Assembly (NCBI GenBank): GCA_024763535.1
Contig: JANTFH010000020.1
Span: 1-33,949, forward strand
Origin: Thermodesulfobacteriota bacterium
GTDB lineage: Bacteria > Desulfobacterota > Anaeroferrophillalia > Anaeroferrophillales > Tharpellaceae
Direction: 5' to 3'
DNA length: 33,949 nucleotides
Part shown: in pieces, positions 17,147 through 25,462 of the stretch
Layout of the letters: each line of letters begins with the position of its first letter
Position numbering within the stretch: the stretch's first letter is position 1
Position numbers and translations under genes: made by a program
Notes under the pieces: model-generated
Database searches by the model: none
What the model was told of the DNA's origin: nothing
The model's input: the letters and a program-made list of their open reading frames with translations, nothing else

Positions 17147-18562
17147 ATGGATTTAAGAGAGTATATCGCCAAATGTGAAGCTGCCGGCAAATTAAAACGG
17201 GTTAAAAAAGAGGTTGACTGGAATCTGGAACTGTCCCATATCTCCAAGGTCAACGAAGAGAAAGGCGGCGGCGCCCTGTTGTTCGAGAATGTCAAAGGTT
17301 ACAAAAATTCAGTCTTGACCGGGGCCTATTCGACTCCGGAAAATTTCGCCATCGCCTTAGGTCTGCCGCTTGGGACTTCAATGTGTGATATGTCACGTCA
17401 CTGGATGGAATTGGCGATAAAAAAGACCTATGACCCGGTAGTCGTTAAAGACGGCCCAATTCTCGAAAATATTATCGAACGGGATAAGGTTAATCTTTTC
17501 GATTTTCCGGTACCGATGATGTATCCTCAGGACGGCGGCCGTTTTATCGGTACGGCGGCAACCCTGGTAACCCGGGATCCGGAATCAGGCTGGGTTAATC
17601 TCGGTACCTACCGGATGCAGATTCTTGATGAAAAAAGTGCCGGTATTCAGATCATCAAGGGAAAACACGCCGATTTTATGATGAAAAAATATCAGAAAAT
17701 GGGCAAAAAAATGTCCGCCCTCCTGGTTATCGGTGGTGACCCGCTCGGTTTTCTCACCGGTTCAACCCTGGTTTCAGCTGAAACCAGTGAATATGAAATC
17801 ATGGGAGCTCTGCGGGAAGGCCCGATTGAAATTATTGAAAGCGAATTCAGCGGCCTGCCCTTTATGGCCAACGCCGAAATCGTACTTGAGGGCGAGGTTG
17901 ACCCCAACCCTGAAAACTGGCGTCAGGAAGGGCCTTTCGGGGAGTACACCGGTTACTACTCCGGCAAGAAGAGTGATGAGTGGCCGAAACCGTGGCTCGA
18001 TGTCCAGCGCGTCTACCATCGCAACAACTATATTCTCTGGTCGACCACGGTTGGCAAACCAATCACTGACACCCACATGATTCAGTCGTTAAACCGGACT
18101 GCGACCCTGTGGACCGACCTTGAAACCGCCCGGGTTCCCGGCATCCAGTCGGTCTACATCCCGGCCGCTTCAACCGGACGCTTCTGGGCCATCGTCTCAG
18201 TCAAGCAGATGTATCCGGGCCACCCGAATCATATTGCCGATGCGGTTTTCGGTTCAACTACGGGCCATTACGGCATGAAAGGAGTGATTGTAGTCGACGA
18301 GGATATCCCGGCCGATGACTGGAACAAAGTCATGTGGGCGATGTCGGTCCGCTACGACCCCAAACGTGATACCCAGATCATTAAACGCGGCCGCTCGACC
18401 CCGCTCGATCCGGCCCTCCACCTCAGTGAACGTGACATTGTCTCCCGGATTATAATCGATGCCTGTACCCCGTATGAGTGGGAACGGAAACCGATGGAGA
18501 TCTTCCTTGATCCGGAAATGGAGAAAAAGGTTCGGAATAACTGGGAGAGCTACGGTCTCTAA
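17147..18562 (+). CDS. UbiD-family prenyl-FMN-dependent (de)carboxylase, phenylphosphate carboxylase-like
   Basis: A 471-aa protein of usual UbiD length (about 450-500). The prenylated-FMN active-site triad is complete: R156 in LGTYRMQ, and E261 and E266 in EGPFGEYTGYY. Other family marks are FDFPVPMMYPQDGGRFIG, GGDPLGFLTGS and SVKQMYPGHPNHIADAVFG. With the synthase genes upstream it is expected to carboxylate an aryl phosphate to a hydroxybenzoate-type acid with loss of phosphate, the role of PpcA/PpcD in Thauera; alone it could also be a hydroxybenzoate or gallate-type decarboxylase. Only one UbiD is present, whereas phenylphosphate carboxylase has two UbiD-like subunits. GAGG lies before the ATG. 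LpdD and UbiX genes follow directly. Confidence 0.82.
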   Translation: MDLREYIAKCEAAGKLKRVKKEVDWNLELSHISKVNEEKGGGALLFENVKGYKNSVLTGAYSTPENFAIALGLPLGTSMCDMSRHWMELAIKKTYDPVVVKDGPILENIIERDKVNLFDFPVPMMYPQDGGRFIGTAATLVTRDPESGWVNLGTYRMQILDEKSAGIQIIKGKHADFMMKKYQKMGKKMSALLVIGGDPLGFLTGSTLVSAETSEYEIMGALREGPIEIIESEFSGLPFMANAEIVLEGEVDPNPENWRQEGPFGEYTGYYSGKKSDEWPKPWLDVQRVYHRNNYILWSTTVGKPITDTHMIQSLNRTATLWTDLETARVPGIQSVYIPAASTGRFWAIVSVKQMYPGHPNHIADAVFGSTTGHYGMKGVIVVDEDIPADDWNKVMWAMSVRYDPKRDTQIIKRGRSTPLDPALHLSERDIVSRIIIDACTPYEWERKPMEIFLDPEMEKKVRNNWESYGL

Positions 18563-18570
18563 TTTACATG

Positions 18571-18608
18571 GCCGGAGGTAACATTCTCGCACCGGGGCTA
18601 ACTCCGGC
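18571..18608 (+). promoter_or_regulatory. Possible hairpin between UbiD and lpdD genes
   Basis: GCCGGAG (18571-18577) can pair with CTCCGGC (18602-18608) across a 24-base loop, and its 5' arm includes the GGAGG that is the only Shine-Dalgarno-like sequence before lpdD. This could occlude ribosomes, but GGAGG is about 45 bases from the ATG, so its use is uncertain. Confidence 0.3.
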
Positions 18609-18620
18609 CTAATTTAATGT

Positions 18621-19007
18621 ATGCAGAAGATTGAAACAATAGTCAGCGAGAGCAATAATGGTTTTTCGATTAAAGGAACCATTATTGCTCTCGACAACAG
18701 TGATATAATTGTTATCGTCACCGGAGGCCGGGATCATATCGGCGCAGTCGGCCTGGCGGTTCCGCGCCCGAGTCTGCTTGATCAGGATAAGCTCAGTGCA
18801 ACTTCATCAATTTTGACACAACCAGGGCACAAAGAGGATATCCTGGTAAAAGATATCAGTGAAAAACTGGCAGCGGCCACCAACCGCAACACCGTGGTTA
18901 TCGCCGGGGTTCATTATGATGACCTGGCGGCTGAAGATCTCAAAATATTGCATGATCTCTGGAAGGGTCTCACTGAAAAAATCGTGATTTTCATCAATCA
19001 ACTATAA
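18621..19007 (+). CDS. lpdD: LpdD-type prenylated-flavin chaperone
   Basis: A 128-aa protein matching the LpdD prenylated-flavin chaperone-like domain: VIVTGGRDHIGAVGLAVPRPSL, then ILTQPGHKEDILVKDISEKL, and TVVIAGVHYDDL in the C-terminal half. LpdD accompanies UbiX (LpdB) and UbiD (LpdC) in gallate decarboxylase systems and is thought to help load prenyl-FMN into the UbiD enzyme. Here it sits between the UbiD gene and ubiX, which supports the call. No near-perfect ribosome-binding site is seen close to the ATG. A 17-bp perfect inverted repeat lies inside the first 25 codons (see separate entry). Confidence 0.8.
   Translation: MQKIETIVSESNNGFSIKGTIIALDNSDIIVIVTGGRDHIGAVGLAVPRPSLLDQDKLSATSSILTQPGHKEDILVKDISEKLAAATNRNTVVIAGVHYDDLAAEDLKILHDLWKGLTEKIVIFINQL
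18647..18693. repeat. Perfect 17-bp inverted repeat inside the start of lpdD
   Basis: CGAGAGCAATAATGGTT (18647-18663) and AACCATTATTGCTCTCG (18677-18693) are perfect complements around a 13-base loop. It lies about 27-73 bases into the coding sequence, in residues 9-25. A 17-bp perfect stem is unusual in a gene and could control expression or act as a binding site. Confidence 0.7.
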
Positions 19008-19031
19008 ATTTATTGCAATTTTTCTACAATA

Positions 19032-19607
19032 ATGAATAAAAGAAAGATCATAATCGGCATCTCCGGCGCTTCCGGCACTATTTACGGAGTCCGGCTACTG
19101 GAAGTCCTGAAGGAGTATCCGGGGATTGAAACCCATCTCGTAATCTCGGATATCGCCAAAGAGATCATTCAACATGAAGATGGCCGTGATCCGGAGAAGG
19201 TTCTGGAACTGGCGGATACTGTTCATCCTATCAAAAACCTCGGGGCCGCGATCTCCAGCGGCTCATTTCTGACGGAGGGCATGATTGTCGCACCCTGTTC
19301 AATTAAATCACTTTCCGGCATTGCCAACTCCTACAACGACAATCTCCTGGTCCGGGCCGCTGACGTCTGCCTCAAGGAACGACGCAAACTGATCATTGTC
19401 CTGCGCGAAACTCCGTTGCACTTAGGGCACCTTGAACTAATGACCAGAGTTACTCAATATGGCGCCACTCTGCTGCCGCCGATGCCATCTTTTTACCATA
19501 AACCGAAAACCATCGACGATATCATCAACCAGACCGTCGGCAAGGTGCTGGATAATTTCGGCATAGAACATAATCTTTTCACCCGTTGGAAGAGCGAGGA
19601 GGCTTAA
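19032..19607 (+). CDS. ubiX: UbiX flavin prenyltransferase
   Basis: A 191-aa protein of standard UbiX length. It opens with IIIGISGASGTIYGVRLLE (FMN-binding loop), has VAPCSIKSLSGIA, and continues with the REtPLHLGHLELM and LLPPMPSFYHKP motifs that mark flavin prenyltransferases. It joins dimethylallyl phosphate or pyrophosphate to FMN to make prenyl-FMN, the cofactor required by the UbiD enzyme encoded just upstream. No clear Shine-Dalgarno is seen. The stop is followed after one base by the next gene start, so they share an operon. In Thauera-type phenol clusters the UbiX-like gene is called ppcX. Confidence 0.93.
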   Translation: MNKRKIIIGISGASGTIYGVRLLEVLKEYPGIETHLVISDIAKEIIQHEDGRDPEKVLELADTVHPIKNLGAAISSGSFLTEGMIVAPCSIKSLSGIANSYNDNLLVRAADVCLKERRKLIIVLRETPLHLGHLELMTRVTQYGATLLPPMPSFYHKPKTIDDIINQTVGKVLDNFGIEHNLFTRWKSEEA

Positions 19608-19608
19608 G

Positions 19609-20601
19609 ATGGAGCGTAGTTTAAGGAGAGGATTGATTACACTGGGAATGTTGCTGATCGCATTTTTACTGATTAGCCCATCGGTGGTTAAAGCCGGAGG
19701 CGGCGGCAGTTATCCGAACGGAGCTGAATCCTTTATGGTTGGAGCCGCACCACCGCCGGGACTCTATTTCAAAAACTACGTCTACTACTACCATGCCAAC
19801 GATCTGAAGGATGATCACGGCGATGATATTGACGCTTTTGACGACCTTACCGTCTGGGCTGAGGTTATGCGGCTTATCTGGATCAGTAAAAAAGAGATTT
19901 TAGGCGGCAGTTACGGCCAGCATGTTTTCCTGCCCATCCTCGATGTCAGCCTCGATTTCAAGAGCGGAGTGCCGGCGGGCCCCAAGCACAAAGACAGTTA
20001 TGATGATACCGGGGTACCTTATATCATTTACAGTCCTTTCATTCTGGCGCACCATTTTCTTGAAGGCAAACTCCACACCGTACTGTCCCTGCCCGACATC
20101 TATATCCCGACCGGTGATGATAAAGGCAATATGGCCGGCGTCGGCCACAATTTCTGGACTTTCGAGCCGGTTTTTGCGGTCACCTATATGCCGACTCCGT
20201 CTTGGGAATTCTCGATTAAGTGTATGTATGATTTCAACACTAAACAGGATGACTGCCCAACCGTTTACGGTTTTAACGTTGACCGCACCCCGGGTGATGA
20301 GTTCCATTTTGATTATTCGGTCTCCTACGCTTTCAACAAAAGTTTCCGCGTCGGTCTCAACGGCTACTGCTACTGGCAGACCAGCGATGACGACTACGAT
20401 ATCGACAGCACTCTGCCGCCACCGGTACAGAGTCTGCTTAAAGACGACGAAGGCAACCACAGTCAAGTCTACGCCGTCGGCCCCGGCATCTGGTACAACT
20501 ACAAGAATATGTTTTTCACACTTAGAACCCAGTTCGAGTTTGAAGCTGAAAATAAAACCGAAGGTCAAAACGTCTGGTTTAATATTGTCTACTGTTTCTA
20601 A
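19609..20601 (+). CDS. SphA/Phenol_MetA_deg-family outer-membrane protein
   Basis: A 330-aa protein with a signal peptide (hydrophobic LITLGMLLIAFLLI, cleavage near VVKA-GG). After it comes PNGAESFMVGAAPPPGLYFKNYVYYY, the conserved opening of the phenol meta-degradation pathway transport family (COG4313/PF13557). The remainder alternates polar and aromatic residues as in an outer-membrane beta barrel (ending NVWFNIVYCF, with a terminal aromatic Phe typical of barrels). This family is linked to entry of aromatic substrates across the outer membrane. GAGGAGG lies 7 bases before the ATG, one base after the ubiX stop. Its presence supports an aromatic substrate for the cluster. Confidence 0.85.
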   Translation: MERSLRRGLITLGMLLIAFLLISPSVVKAGGGGSYPNGAESFMVGAAPPPGLYFKNYVYYYHANDLKDDHGDDIDAFDDLTVWAEVMRLIWISKKEILGGSYGQHVFLPILDVSLDFKSGVPAGPKHKDSYDDTGVPYIIYSPFILAHHFLEGKLHTVLSLPDIYIPTGDDKGNMAGVGHNFWTFEPVFAVTYMPTPSWEFSIKCMYDFNTKQDDCPTVYGFNVDRTPGDEFHFDYSVSYAFNKSFRVGLNGYCYWQTSDDDYDIDSTLPPPVQSLLKDDEGNHSQVYAVGPGIWYNYKNMFFTLRTQFEFEAENKTEGQNVWFNIVYCF

Positions 20602-20850
20602 ATCAACCGACACAATTTGATGTAATCTTGATTTAGAACCGACCTTGTTTAGCACGGGGATGTCAGCTGACTGCGCTTTTTCATGAAGAGGAGCGGCTTT
20701 CATCCCTTTTTTTGCCAAAAATCCGGCTCGAATATGTCTCAATACGGATGGATACGAACATAAAAAAACACATATATCGGATAATCAGAATAAAGGGGTC
20801 CGATAAGTTTTTTTTAACAGCAAACCTAAACTGAACAAAGAGAGGGGAAA

Positions 20851-22497
20851 ATGCGCGTAATCAGATATACAGATGAAATGATCAGTGAATTTAAGGCGGA
20901 CGGCCACTGGACCGATGAAACCTTCTATGATTTCTGGCGGAGTAACGCCGAAAAACTGACCGATCGGGAAGCCCTGGTTGATTCACAATATCGGATAACC
21001 TGGGGCCAGGCCCTGCCGCTGGTAAATTCGATTGCGGCGCATTTTATTTCTCAGGGAATTCCGCAGCACGCCCGGATTATCATTCAGGTACCGAATACGG
21101 CCTTTGGTTTCCTGGCCCGGATTGCGGCCGAGAGAGCCGGTCTCATCGCTCTGGTTGCCTACCCTTACCTGCGCGAAAAAGAGCTCGACTATATGCTCGG
21201 CCGCACCCAGGCGGAAGCCGTGGTCTGCCCTTTTGAATACCGTAATTTCAACTACCTGAATATGTTCCGCGAACTCAATAAAAAACATAACTGCATCAAG
21301 AATTTCTACCTCCTGGATGAAGAGGTTCCGGTAGGCCTCGGCAATGATGTCTTTTCCCTGATAAAAGCCGCCAACGAACTTAAAGCTCTGCCTGAGAAAG
21401 ATTATCAGGACCGGCGTTTCGACCCCTGCCACAATGTCTGCCTTTTAACCTCCACCACCGGCACTACCGGGATTCCCAAACTCGTCGAATGGCCGATTGC
21501 CTCAAGGCTCTGCACCTCTAAATCCCGGGTCGATCTCTGGGATCTGACCTCTGATGACATCACCTTTGCCATCGCTCCGCATGCCGGCGGCGCCGGCGGC
21601 ACTCTGACCTACTTTGCCGCGCCTCTGGTCGGTGCCAAAGTCGTTCTGCTGGAGGATTTTGATCCTGAAGTAGCCCTTAAGATGATTGCCGAAGAGAGAT
21701 GTACTGCCATCGGCGTGGTTCCAACCCACCTGGTTAAAATGCTTGAAAAAGAGGTTGAAAAATATGATCTTTCAAGTCTGCGTTTTATCCGTTCGGCCGG
21801 CGGTTACCTCTCGCCGCAGCTGGCGGAAGAGGCCGAAGGCCGCCTCGGCGGCGCCATCACCAGTGATCTCGGCACCCAGGATGTGGGTTCGGTTTCCGGC
21901 TGCAAGGTATCCGATCCGGTTGACTTAAGACGCCGGACCGTCGGCCGCGCCCTGCCCGGCAATGTCATCAGATTGCTCGATGATGACGGCAACGAAGTGG
22001 CTGACGGCGAAGCCGGGGCCTTATGGTTCCGGGGCCCCCACGCTCCGGCCGGCTACCACCGCGACCTTGAAACCACAATGACGATCTTCAAGGAAAACGG
22101 CTGGACGACCACCGGTGATCTGGTCAAATATGATCGCGGCTGTCTCTGGATCATGGGCCGCAAGAAGGATATGATTATCCGCGGCGGCCAGAATATCTAT
22201 CCGGCCGAGATCGAAGGCCTGCTGAATGAACATCCGAGCGTTGCCAATGTAGCCGTGGTTGCCATGCCGGATCACAAATTCGGCGAAAAAGCCTGTGCTT
22301 TCACAATTCTGAAAAAAGGTTGCTCTCTGGAGTTTGATGAGATGGTAAGCTTTCTCAAAGAGAAGAAGATTGCCAACTACAAGCTTCCGGAAAGACTCGA
22401 GATCGTCCCCGAATTCCCGGCTGTCGGTGACTCCGGCAAAGTCAACAAGGAAACTTTGAAAGTAATGATCGCGGACATGCTGACATCTGAAAACTAA
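20851..22497 (+). CDS. Acyl-adenylate-forming ligase, probable hydroxybenzoate-CoA ligase
   Basis: A 548-aa ANL-superfamily enzyme. The P-loop is T200-K210 (TSTTGTTGIPK), motif A7 is TTGDLVKYD, and A8 is GRKKDMIIRGGQNIYPAEIEG. The C-terminal catalytic lysine lies in DSGKVNKETL. Its overall character is closest to (2,3-dihydroxybenzoyl)adenylate synthases and aryl-CoA ligases. Placed after the carboxylation genes and before a hydroxybenzoyl-CoA reductase-like enzyme, it most likely activates the carboxylated aromatic acid with ATP and CoA. The exact acid is not determined by sequence. GAGAGGGG precedes the ATG. A 249-base gap with no gene separates it from the outer-membrane gene, so a second promoter is possible. 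Confidence 0.8.
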   Translation: MRVIRYTDEMISEFKADGHWTDETFYDFWRSNAEKLTDREALVDSQYRITWGQALPLVNSIAAHFISQGIPQHARIIIQVPNTAFGFLARIAAERAGLIALVAYPYLREKELDYMLGRTQAEAVVCPFEYRNFNYLNMFRELNKKHNCIKNFYLLDEEVPVGLGNDVFSLIKAANELKALPEKDYQDRRFDPCHNVCLLTSTTGTTGIPKLVEWPIASRLCTSKSRVDLWDLTSDDITFAIAPHAGGAGGTLTYFAAPLVGAKVVLLEDFDPEVALKMIAEERCTAIGVVPTHLVKMLEKEVEKYDLSSLRFIRSAGGYLSPQLAEEAEGRLGGAITSDLGTQDVGSVSGCKVSDPVDLRRRTVGRALPGNVIRLLDDDGNEVADGEAGALWFRGPHAPAGYHRDLETTMTIFKENGWTTTGDLVKYDRGCLWIMGRKKDMIIRGGQNIYPAEIEGLLNEHPSVANVAVVAMPDHKFGEKACAFTILKKGCSLEFDEMVSFLKEKKIANYKLPERLEIVPEFPAVGDSGKVNKETLKVMIADMLTSEN

Positions 22498-22506
22498 AGG
22501 TTTAAT

Positions 22507-23739
22507 ATGACAAAAAACATTCTCCTGATTTCAACTTTAGACACGAAAAATATTGAGACTGAATACCTCGAAGCGGCCATCAACAGGGTTGACGGCTGCA
22601 CAGCCCTGCTGATGGATATCTCGATGGCCGCCCACAGCCTGGGATCTCCCGCTATAAGTGCGGCCGAGGTTGCAACCAGCGGCGGCAGTTCGATTGCTGA
22701 AATCAACCAATCGCGCGAACGTTCCAAGATTACCGCCACCATGATTAAAGGGGCTGTAAATATTGCGGAAAAATTGCTGGCCGAAAAAAAGATTGACGCG
22801 ATTATCGGCCTCGGCGGCTCCACCGGCTCGCTGATGGCGACTGATGTTATGCGGGCGCTGCCGTTCGGCCTGCCCAAGGTGATGGTTTCAGCCACCGCCG
22901 CCCTGCCCGGCCTTGCCACCCGCTATATCGGCACCGGCGATATCATGCTCTTTCATACGGTCATCGAGATTGCCGGCCTGTCACCGCTGCTGAAAAATGT
23001 TCTCGAGCGGGCGGCGGGAGCGGTTACCGGCATGGTAAATATCGACATGATCGACAATGCAACAGTCAAAACCAGCAGCCGCAAAATGATTGCAATGTCA
23101 CAGTTCGGCATATGTGAAGGCTGCGCCTCGGCGGTGCGCTACCGGCTCGAAGCTCAAGGCTATGACGTTATCGGTTTCTCCGCTGCCGGGGTCTGTGATC
23201 GGGCGATGGAGGATATGATCGGCAAAGGCCTTTTTGACGCGGTTATCGATCTGGCTCCGGGCGGGGTCGGTGAACACCTTTTGGCCGGTATGCGTTCAGC
23301 CGGTCCCAACCGTCTTGAAGCGGCCGGCAGGATCGGCATTCCCCAGATTATCGCCCCCAGCGGTATCAACCTGATGAGTCCTCGAAAATCACGCTACAAA
23401 CCGGACTATCACCAACGCAAGAAATTTGATCTCGACAAGTTGAGAACCTTTCTGCGTTTGAATGGGGAAGAGATCGTTATGGTGGCCGACGAGTTTGCCC
23501 GCAAACTCAATGCCGCTGCCGGCCCGGTTAAGATCCTGCTGCCGCTTAAAGGCTGGAGTTCAATTGACGGCCCTGAAAGCCCGATCTATGAGCCGGAAAC
23601 CGACCATCTCTTTATCGAAAGACTGAAGCAGAAGATTGACAACCCTCAGGTCACGATCGCAACCTTTGAGCTTAATCTCGAGGATGAGGCTTTCGCCGAC
23701 CGTGTGGTCGAGAATTTATTGCATGTCCTGCCCCGATAA
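22507..23739 (+). CDS. Tm-1-like (UPF0261) protein
   Basis: A 410-aa protein of the UPF0261/Tm-1-like family, typical in length. The N-terminal domain has ISTLDTKNIETEYL and a glycine-rich IIGLGGSTGS nucleotide-type loop; the C-terminal domain has GVCDRAMEDMIGKGLFDAVIDL, APGGVGEHLLAGMRSAGP and IIAPSGINLMSP. Plant Tm-1 binds ATP, but the bacterial function is unknown to me. It starts 9 bases after the ligase stop and overlaps the next gene by 17 bases, so it is firmly embedded in the cluster between the ligase and the reductase. A role in this pathway or its regulation is inferred only from position. Confidence 0.85.
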   Translation: MTKNILLISTLDTKNIETEYLEAAINRVDGCTALLMDISMAAHSLGSPAISAAEVATSGGSSIAEINQSRERSKITATMIKGAVNIAEKLLAEKKIDAIIGLGGSTGSLMATDVMRALPFGLPKVMVSATAALPGLATRYIGTGDIMLFHTVIEIAGLSPLLKNVLERAAGAVTGMVNIDMIDNATVKTSSRKMIAMSQFGICEGCASAVRYRLEAQGYDVIGFSAAGVCDRAMEDMIGKGLFDAVIDLAPGGVGEHLLAGMRSAGPNRLEAAGRIGIPQIIAPSGINLMSPRKSRYKPDYHQRKKFDLDKLRTFLRLNGEEIVMVADEFARKLNAAAGPVKILLPLKGWSSIDGPESPIYEPETDHLFIERLKQKIDNPQVTIATFELNLEDEAFADRVVENLLHVLPR

Positions 23740-24082
23740 GAAAACCGGGCGGGCTCCGCTGGTCATCAGAAAAAGCGATGTTTTCCGGGCCACACTGGCG
23801 GATAACTGCGGCAACCTGGGCTATCTGGGAATTGCCCCGGACGGCTCCGAATATCATGTTGTGGTCCCCGTCGACCTTAAGCTCGCCCGCGGGGTCAAGG
23901 CCTTAAACCAACCCGACGACGGCACCCCTTTCGGCGGCTACCGGGGCTGGCACTATTACGAATGTGCCCCCTACAGCGGCAGTGACGGGATTGCCGGCCG
24001 CCGGCAACAGATTGAAACCAATACCCGGCTGCTGTCGATCTGGCTGCAGCAGTATAATATCGAAATATCCATTATTGATTAG
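23723..24082 (+). CDS. Small hypothetical protein in the aromatic cluster
   Basis: A 119-aa protein I do not recognise. I chose ATG 23723, which overlaps the previous gene by 17 bases, since the longer upstream reading is arginine- and serine-rich and overlaps more. It has an N-terminal VIRKSDVFRATLADN, a central HVVVPVDLKLARG, a GGYRGWHYYECAPY stretch and a helical C-terminus ending NIEISIID. No signal peptide or catalytic motif is visible. AGGAGG of the next gene begins 1 base before its stop, so translation is coupled. Function cannot be assigned. Confidence 0.75.
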   Translation: MSCPDKKTGRAPLVIRKSDVFRATLADNCGNLGYLGIAPDGSEYHVVVPVDLKLARGVKALNQPDDGTPFGGYRGWHYYECAPYSGSDGIAGRRQQIETNTRLLSIWLQQYNIEISIID

Positions 24083-24095
24083 GAGGCACCTGCTA

Positions 24096-24965
24096 ATGCT
24101 GTTACCCAAGTTTGATTATAACGCACCGGCGACTCTGGATGAAGCCTGCCGAATGATGGCCGGTTATGGTGACCGGGCCAAACTTCTGGCCGGCGGCACC
24201 GATCTGCTGATCGCCTTGAAGAAAAAAACCGTCACCCCGACTCAGGTTGTCGCCCTCAACCGGGTTGACGAGATCAAAGGTTTTTTAAGTGATGGAGATG
24301 GCCTCTTTATCGGTGCCCGCACCACGGCCGCGGAGATTGCCTTATCCGACCTCGGACCGGCGGGCCAGGCCCTGACCCAGGCCGCATCTCAGGTAGGATC
24401 ACCCCTGATCCGCAACCTGGCCACCATCGGCGGCAATCTGGTCACGGCCATGCCGGCCGCGGATATGGCACCGCCGCTTCTGGCCCTGCAGGCCAGTGTC
24501 GTGCTCCAGCGCATCGGCGAGCAGAGAGAGGTTTTATTGAGTGACTTTTTTATCAGCCCGGGAGAACAGGTAATGCTGCCGGAAGAGATTATGAGTATGA
24601 TCGTCCTGCCCCGGCTGCCGGAAGGCTGCGGCGGCGCTTTTGAAAAACTCGGAGTCCGCAAAGCTCTGGAACGCTCGATTGTCAGTGTCGCCGCGGTCAT
24701 CTCCTTAGCCGATGACGGCCGGACAATTCAAGGAGCCCGGATTGCTTTAGGCGCCGTGGCCCCGACCCCGATGCTGGCCCAGGAAGCCGGAGCCGCTCTA
24801 TGCGGACGCAAAGCCACAGCAAAAAACTTTGCCGTGGCAGCTGAAATTGCCGCCCGGGAAGCAAAACCCCGCGGCTTGAGAACCTCCCCGGTTTACAGCC
24901 GCCTGATGGTTGAACAACTTACCTTACGAGCCTTAACCCGGGCTCTTGAAGCCGCGAATCTGTAA
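24096..24965 (+). CDS. FAD-binding subunit of a xanthine dehydrogenase-family aryl-CoA reductase
   Basis: A 289-aa CoxM/HcrB-type FAD subunit. FAD-binding motifs are LLAGGTDLL (residues about 29-37) and the loop SPLIRNLATIGGNL (about 106-119), followed by FEKLGVRKALERSIVSVAA. AGGAGG precedes ATG 24096. It is one of three subunits with the next two genes (iron-sulfur and molybdenum subunits). In 4-hydroxybenzoyl-CoA reductase the beta subunit has an inserted cysteine-rich loop after the NLATxGGN region that holds an extra [4Fe-4S] cluster; here the sequence goes straight to TAMPAADMAPPLL with no cysteines. That is unusual if this is a hydroxybenzoyl-CoA reductase (Thauera HcrB is about 35 residues longer). 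Confidence 0.82.
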   Translation: MLLPKFDYNAPATLDEACRMMAGYGDRAKLLAGGTDLLIALKKKTVTPTQVVALNRVDEIKGFLSDGDGLFIGARTTAAEIALSDLGPAGQALTQAASQVGSPLIRNLATIGGNLVTAMPAADMAPPLLALQASVVLQRIGEQREVLLSDFFISPGEQVMLPEEIMSMIVLPRLPEGCGGAFEKLGVRKALERSIVSVAAVISLADDGRTIQGARIALGAVAPTPMLAQEAGAALCGRKATAKNFAVAAEIAAREAKPRGLRTSPVYSRLMVEQLTLRALTRALEAANL

Positions 24966-24980
24966 AGGAGATTTAAGACC

Positions 24981-25460
24981 ATGAAAAAATGCCATATAAC
25001 TTTTCAACTCAACGGGAGAACCTGTGAGGTGCTGGTCGATCCCAACCAGACCCTGCTTAGCATGTTACGCGAGGACCTGAGCCTGACCGGCACCAAATAC
25101 GGCTGCGGGGAAGGCGACTGCGGTGCCTGCACCGTACTGCTCGACGATGAGCCGGTTAACTCCTGCCTCATCCTCGCGGCCCAGGTTGACGGCCATAAAC
25201 TCACCACTATCGAAGGACTGGCCGACGGTGATAAACTACACCCACTACAGACCTCTTTCATTGATAAAGGGGCGATTCAGTGCGGTTTCTGCACCCCGGG
25301 CATGATCCTCTCGGCCAAGGCCCTGTTGGACGAAGAGCCCAATCCCTGTGAGTTGGATATCCGTACCGCCATCTCCGGTAATCTCTGCCGTTGTACCGGT
25401 TATCAGAAAATTGTTGAGGCCGTTAAAGCCGTCGCCGACGATTGTCAGGGGGAGAATTAA
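24981..25460 (+). CDS. [2Fe-2S] subunit of a xanthine dehydrogenase-family aryl-CoA reductase
   Basis: A 159-aa protein with two [2Fe-2S] clusters. The plant-type site has C42, C47, C50 and C62 ([14 protein letters not shown]...NSC) and the C-terminal site has C101, C104, C136 and C138 (QCGFCTPGM...LCRCTG). These and the length match CoxS/HcrC small subunits, including those of 4-hydroxybenzoyl-CoA reductase. It passes electrons between the FAD subunit and the molybdenum cofactor. GGAGATTTAAGACC precedes the ATG. It lies 15 bases after the FAD subunit and 2 bases before the large subunit. Confidence 0.93.
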   Translation: MKKCHITFQLNGRTCEVLVDPNQTLLSMLREDLSLTGTKYGCGEGDCGACTVLLDDEPVNSCLILAAQVDGHKLTTIEGLADGDKLHPLQTSFIDKGAIQCGFCTPGMILSAKALLDEEPNPCELDIRTAISGNLCRCTGYQKIVEAVKAVADDCQGEN

Positions 25461-25462
25461 TC

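Noticed and set aside
20596-20638. 11-bp inverted repeat spanning the stop codon of the outer-membrane gene as a terminator
   Set aside because: The stem is AT-rich, the loop is 21 bases and no T run follows, so it is too weak to call.
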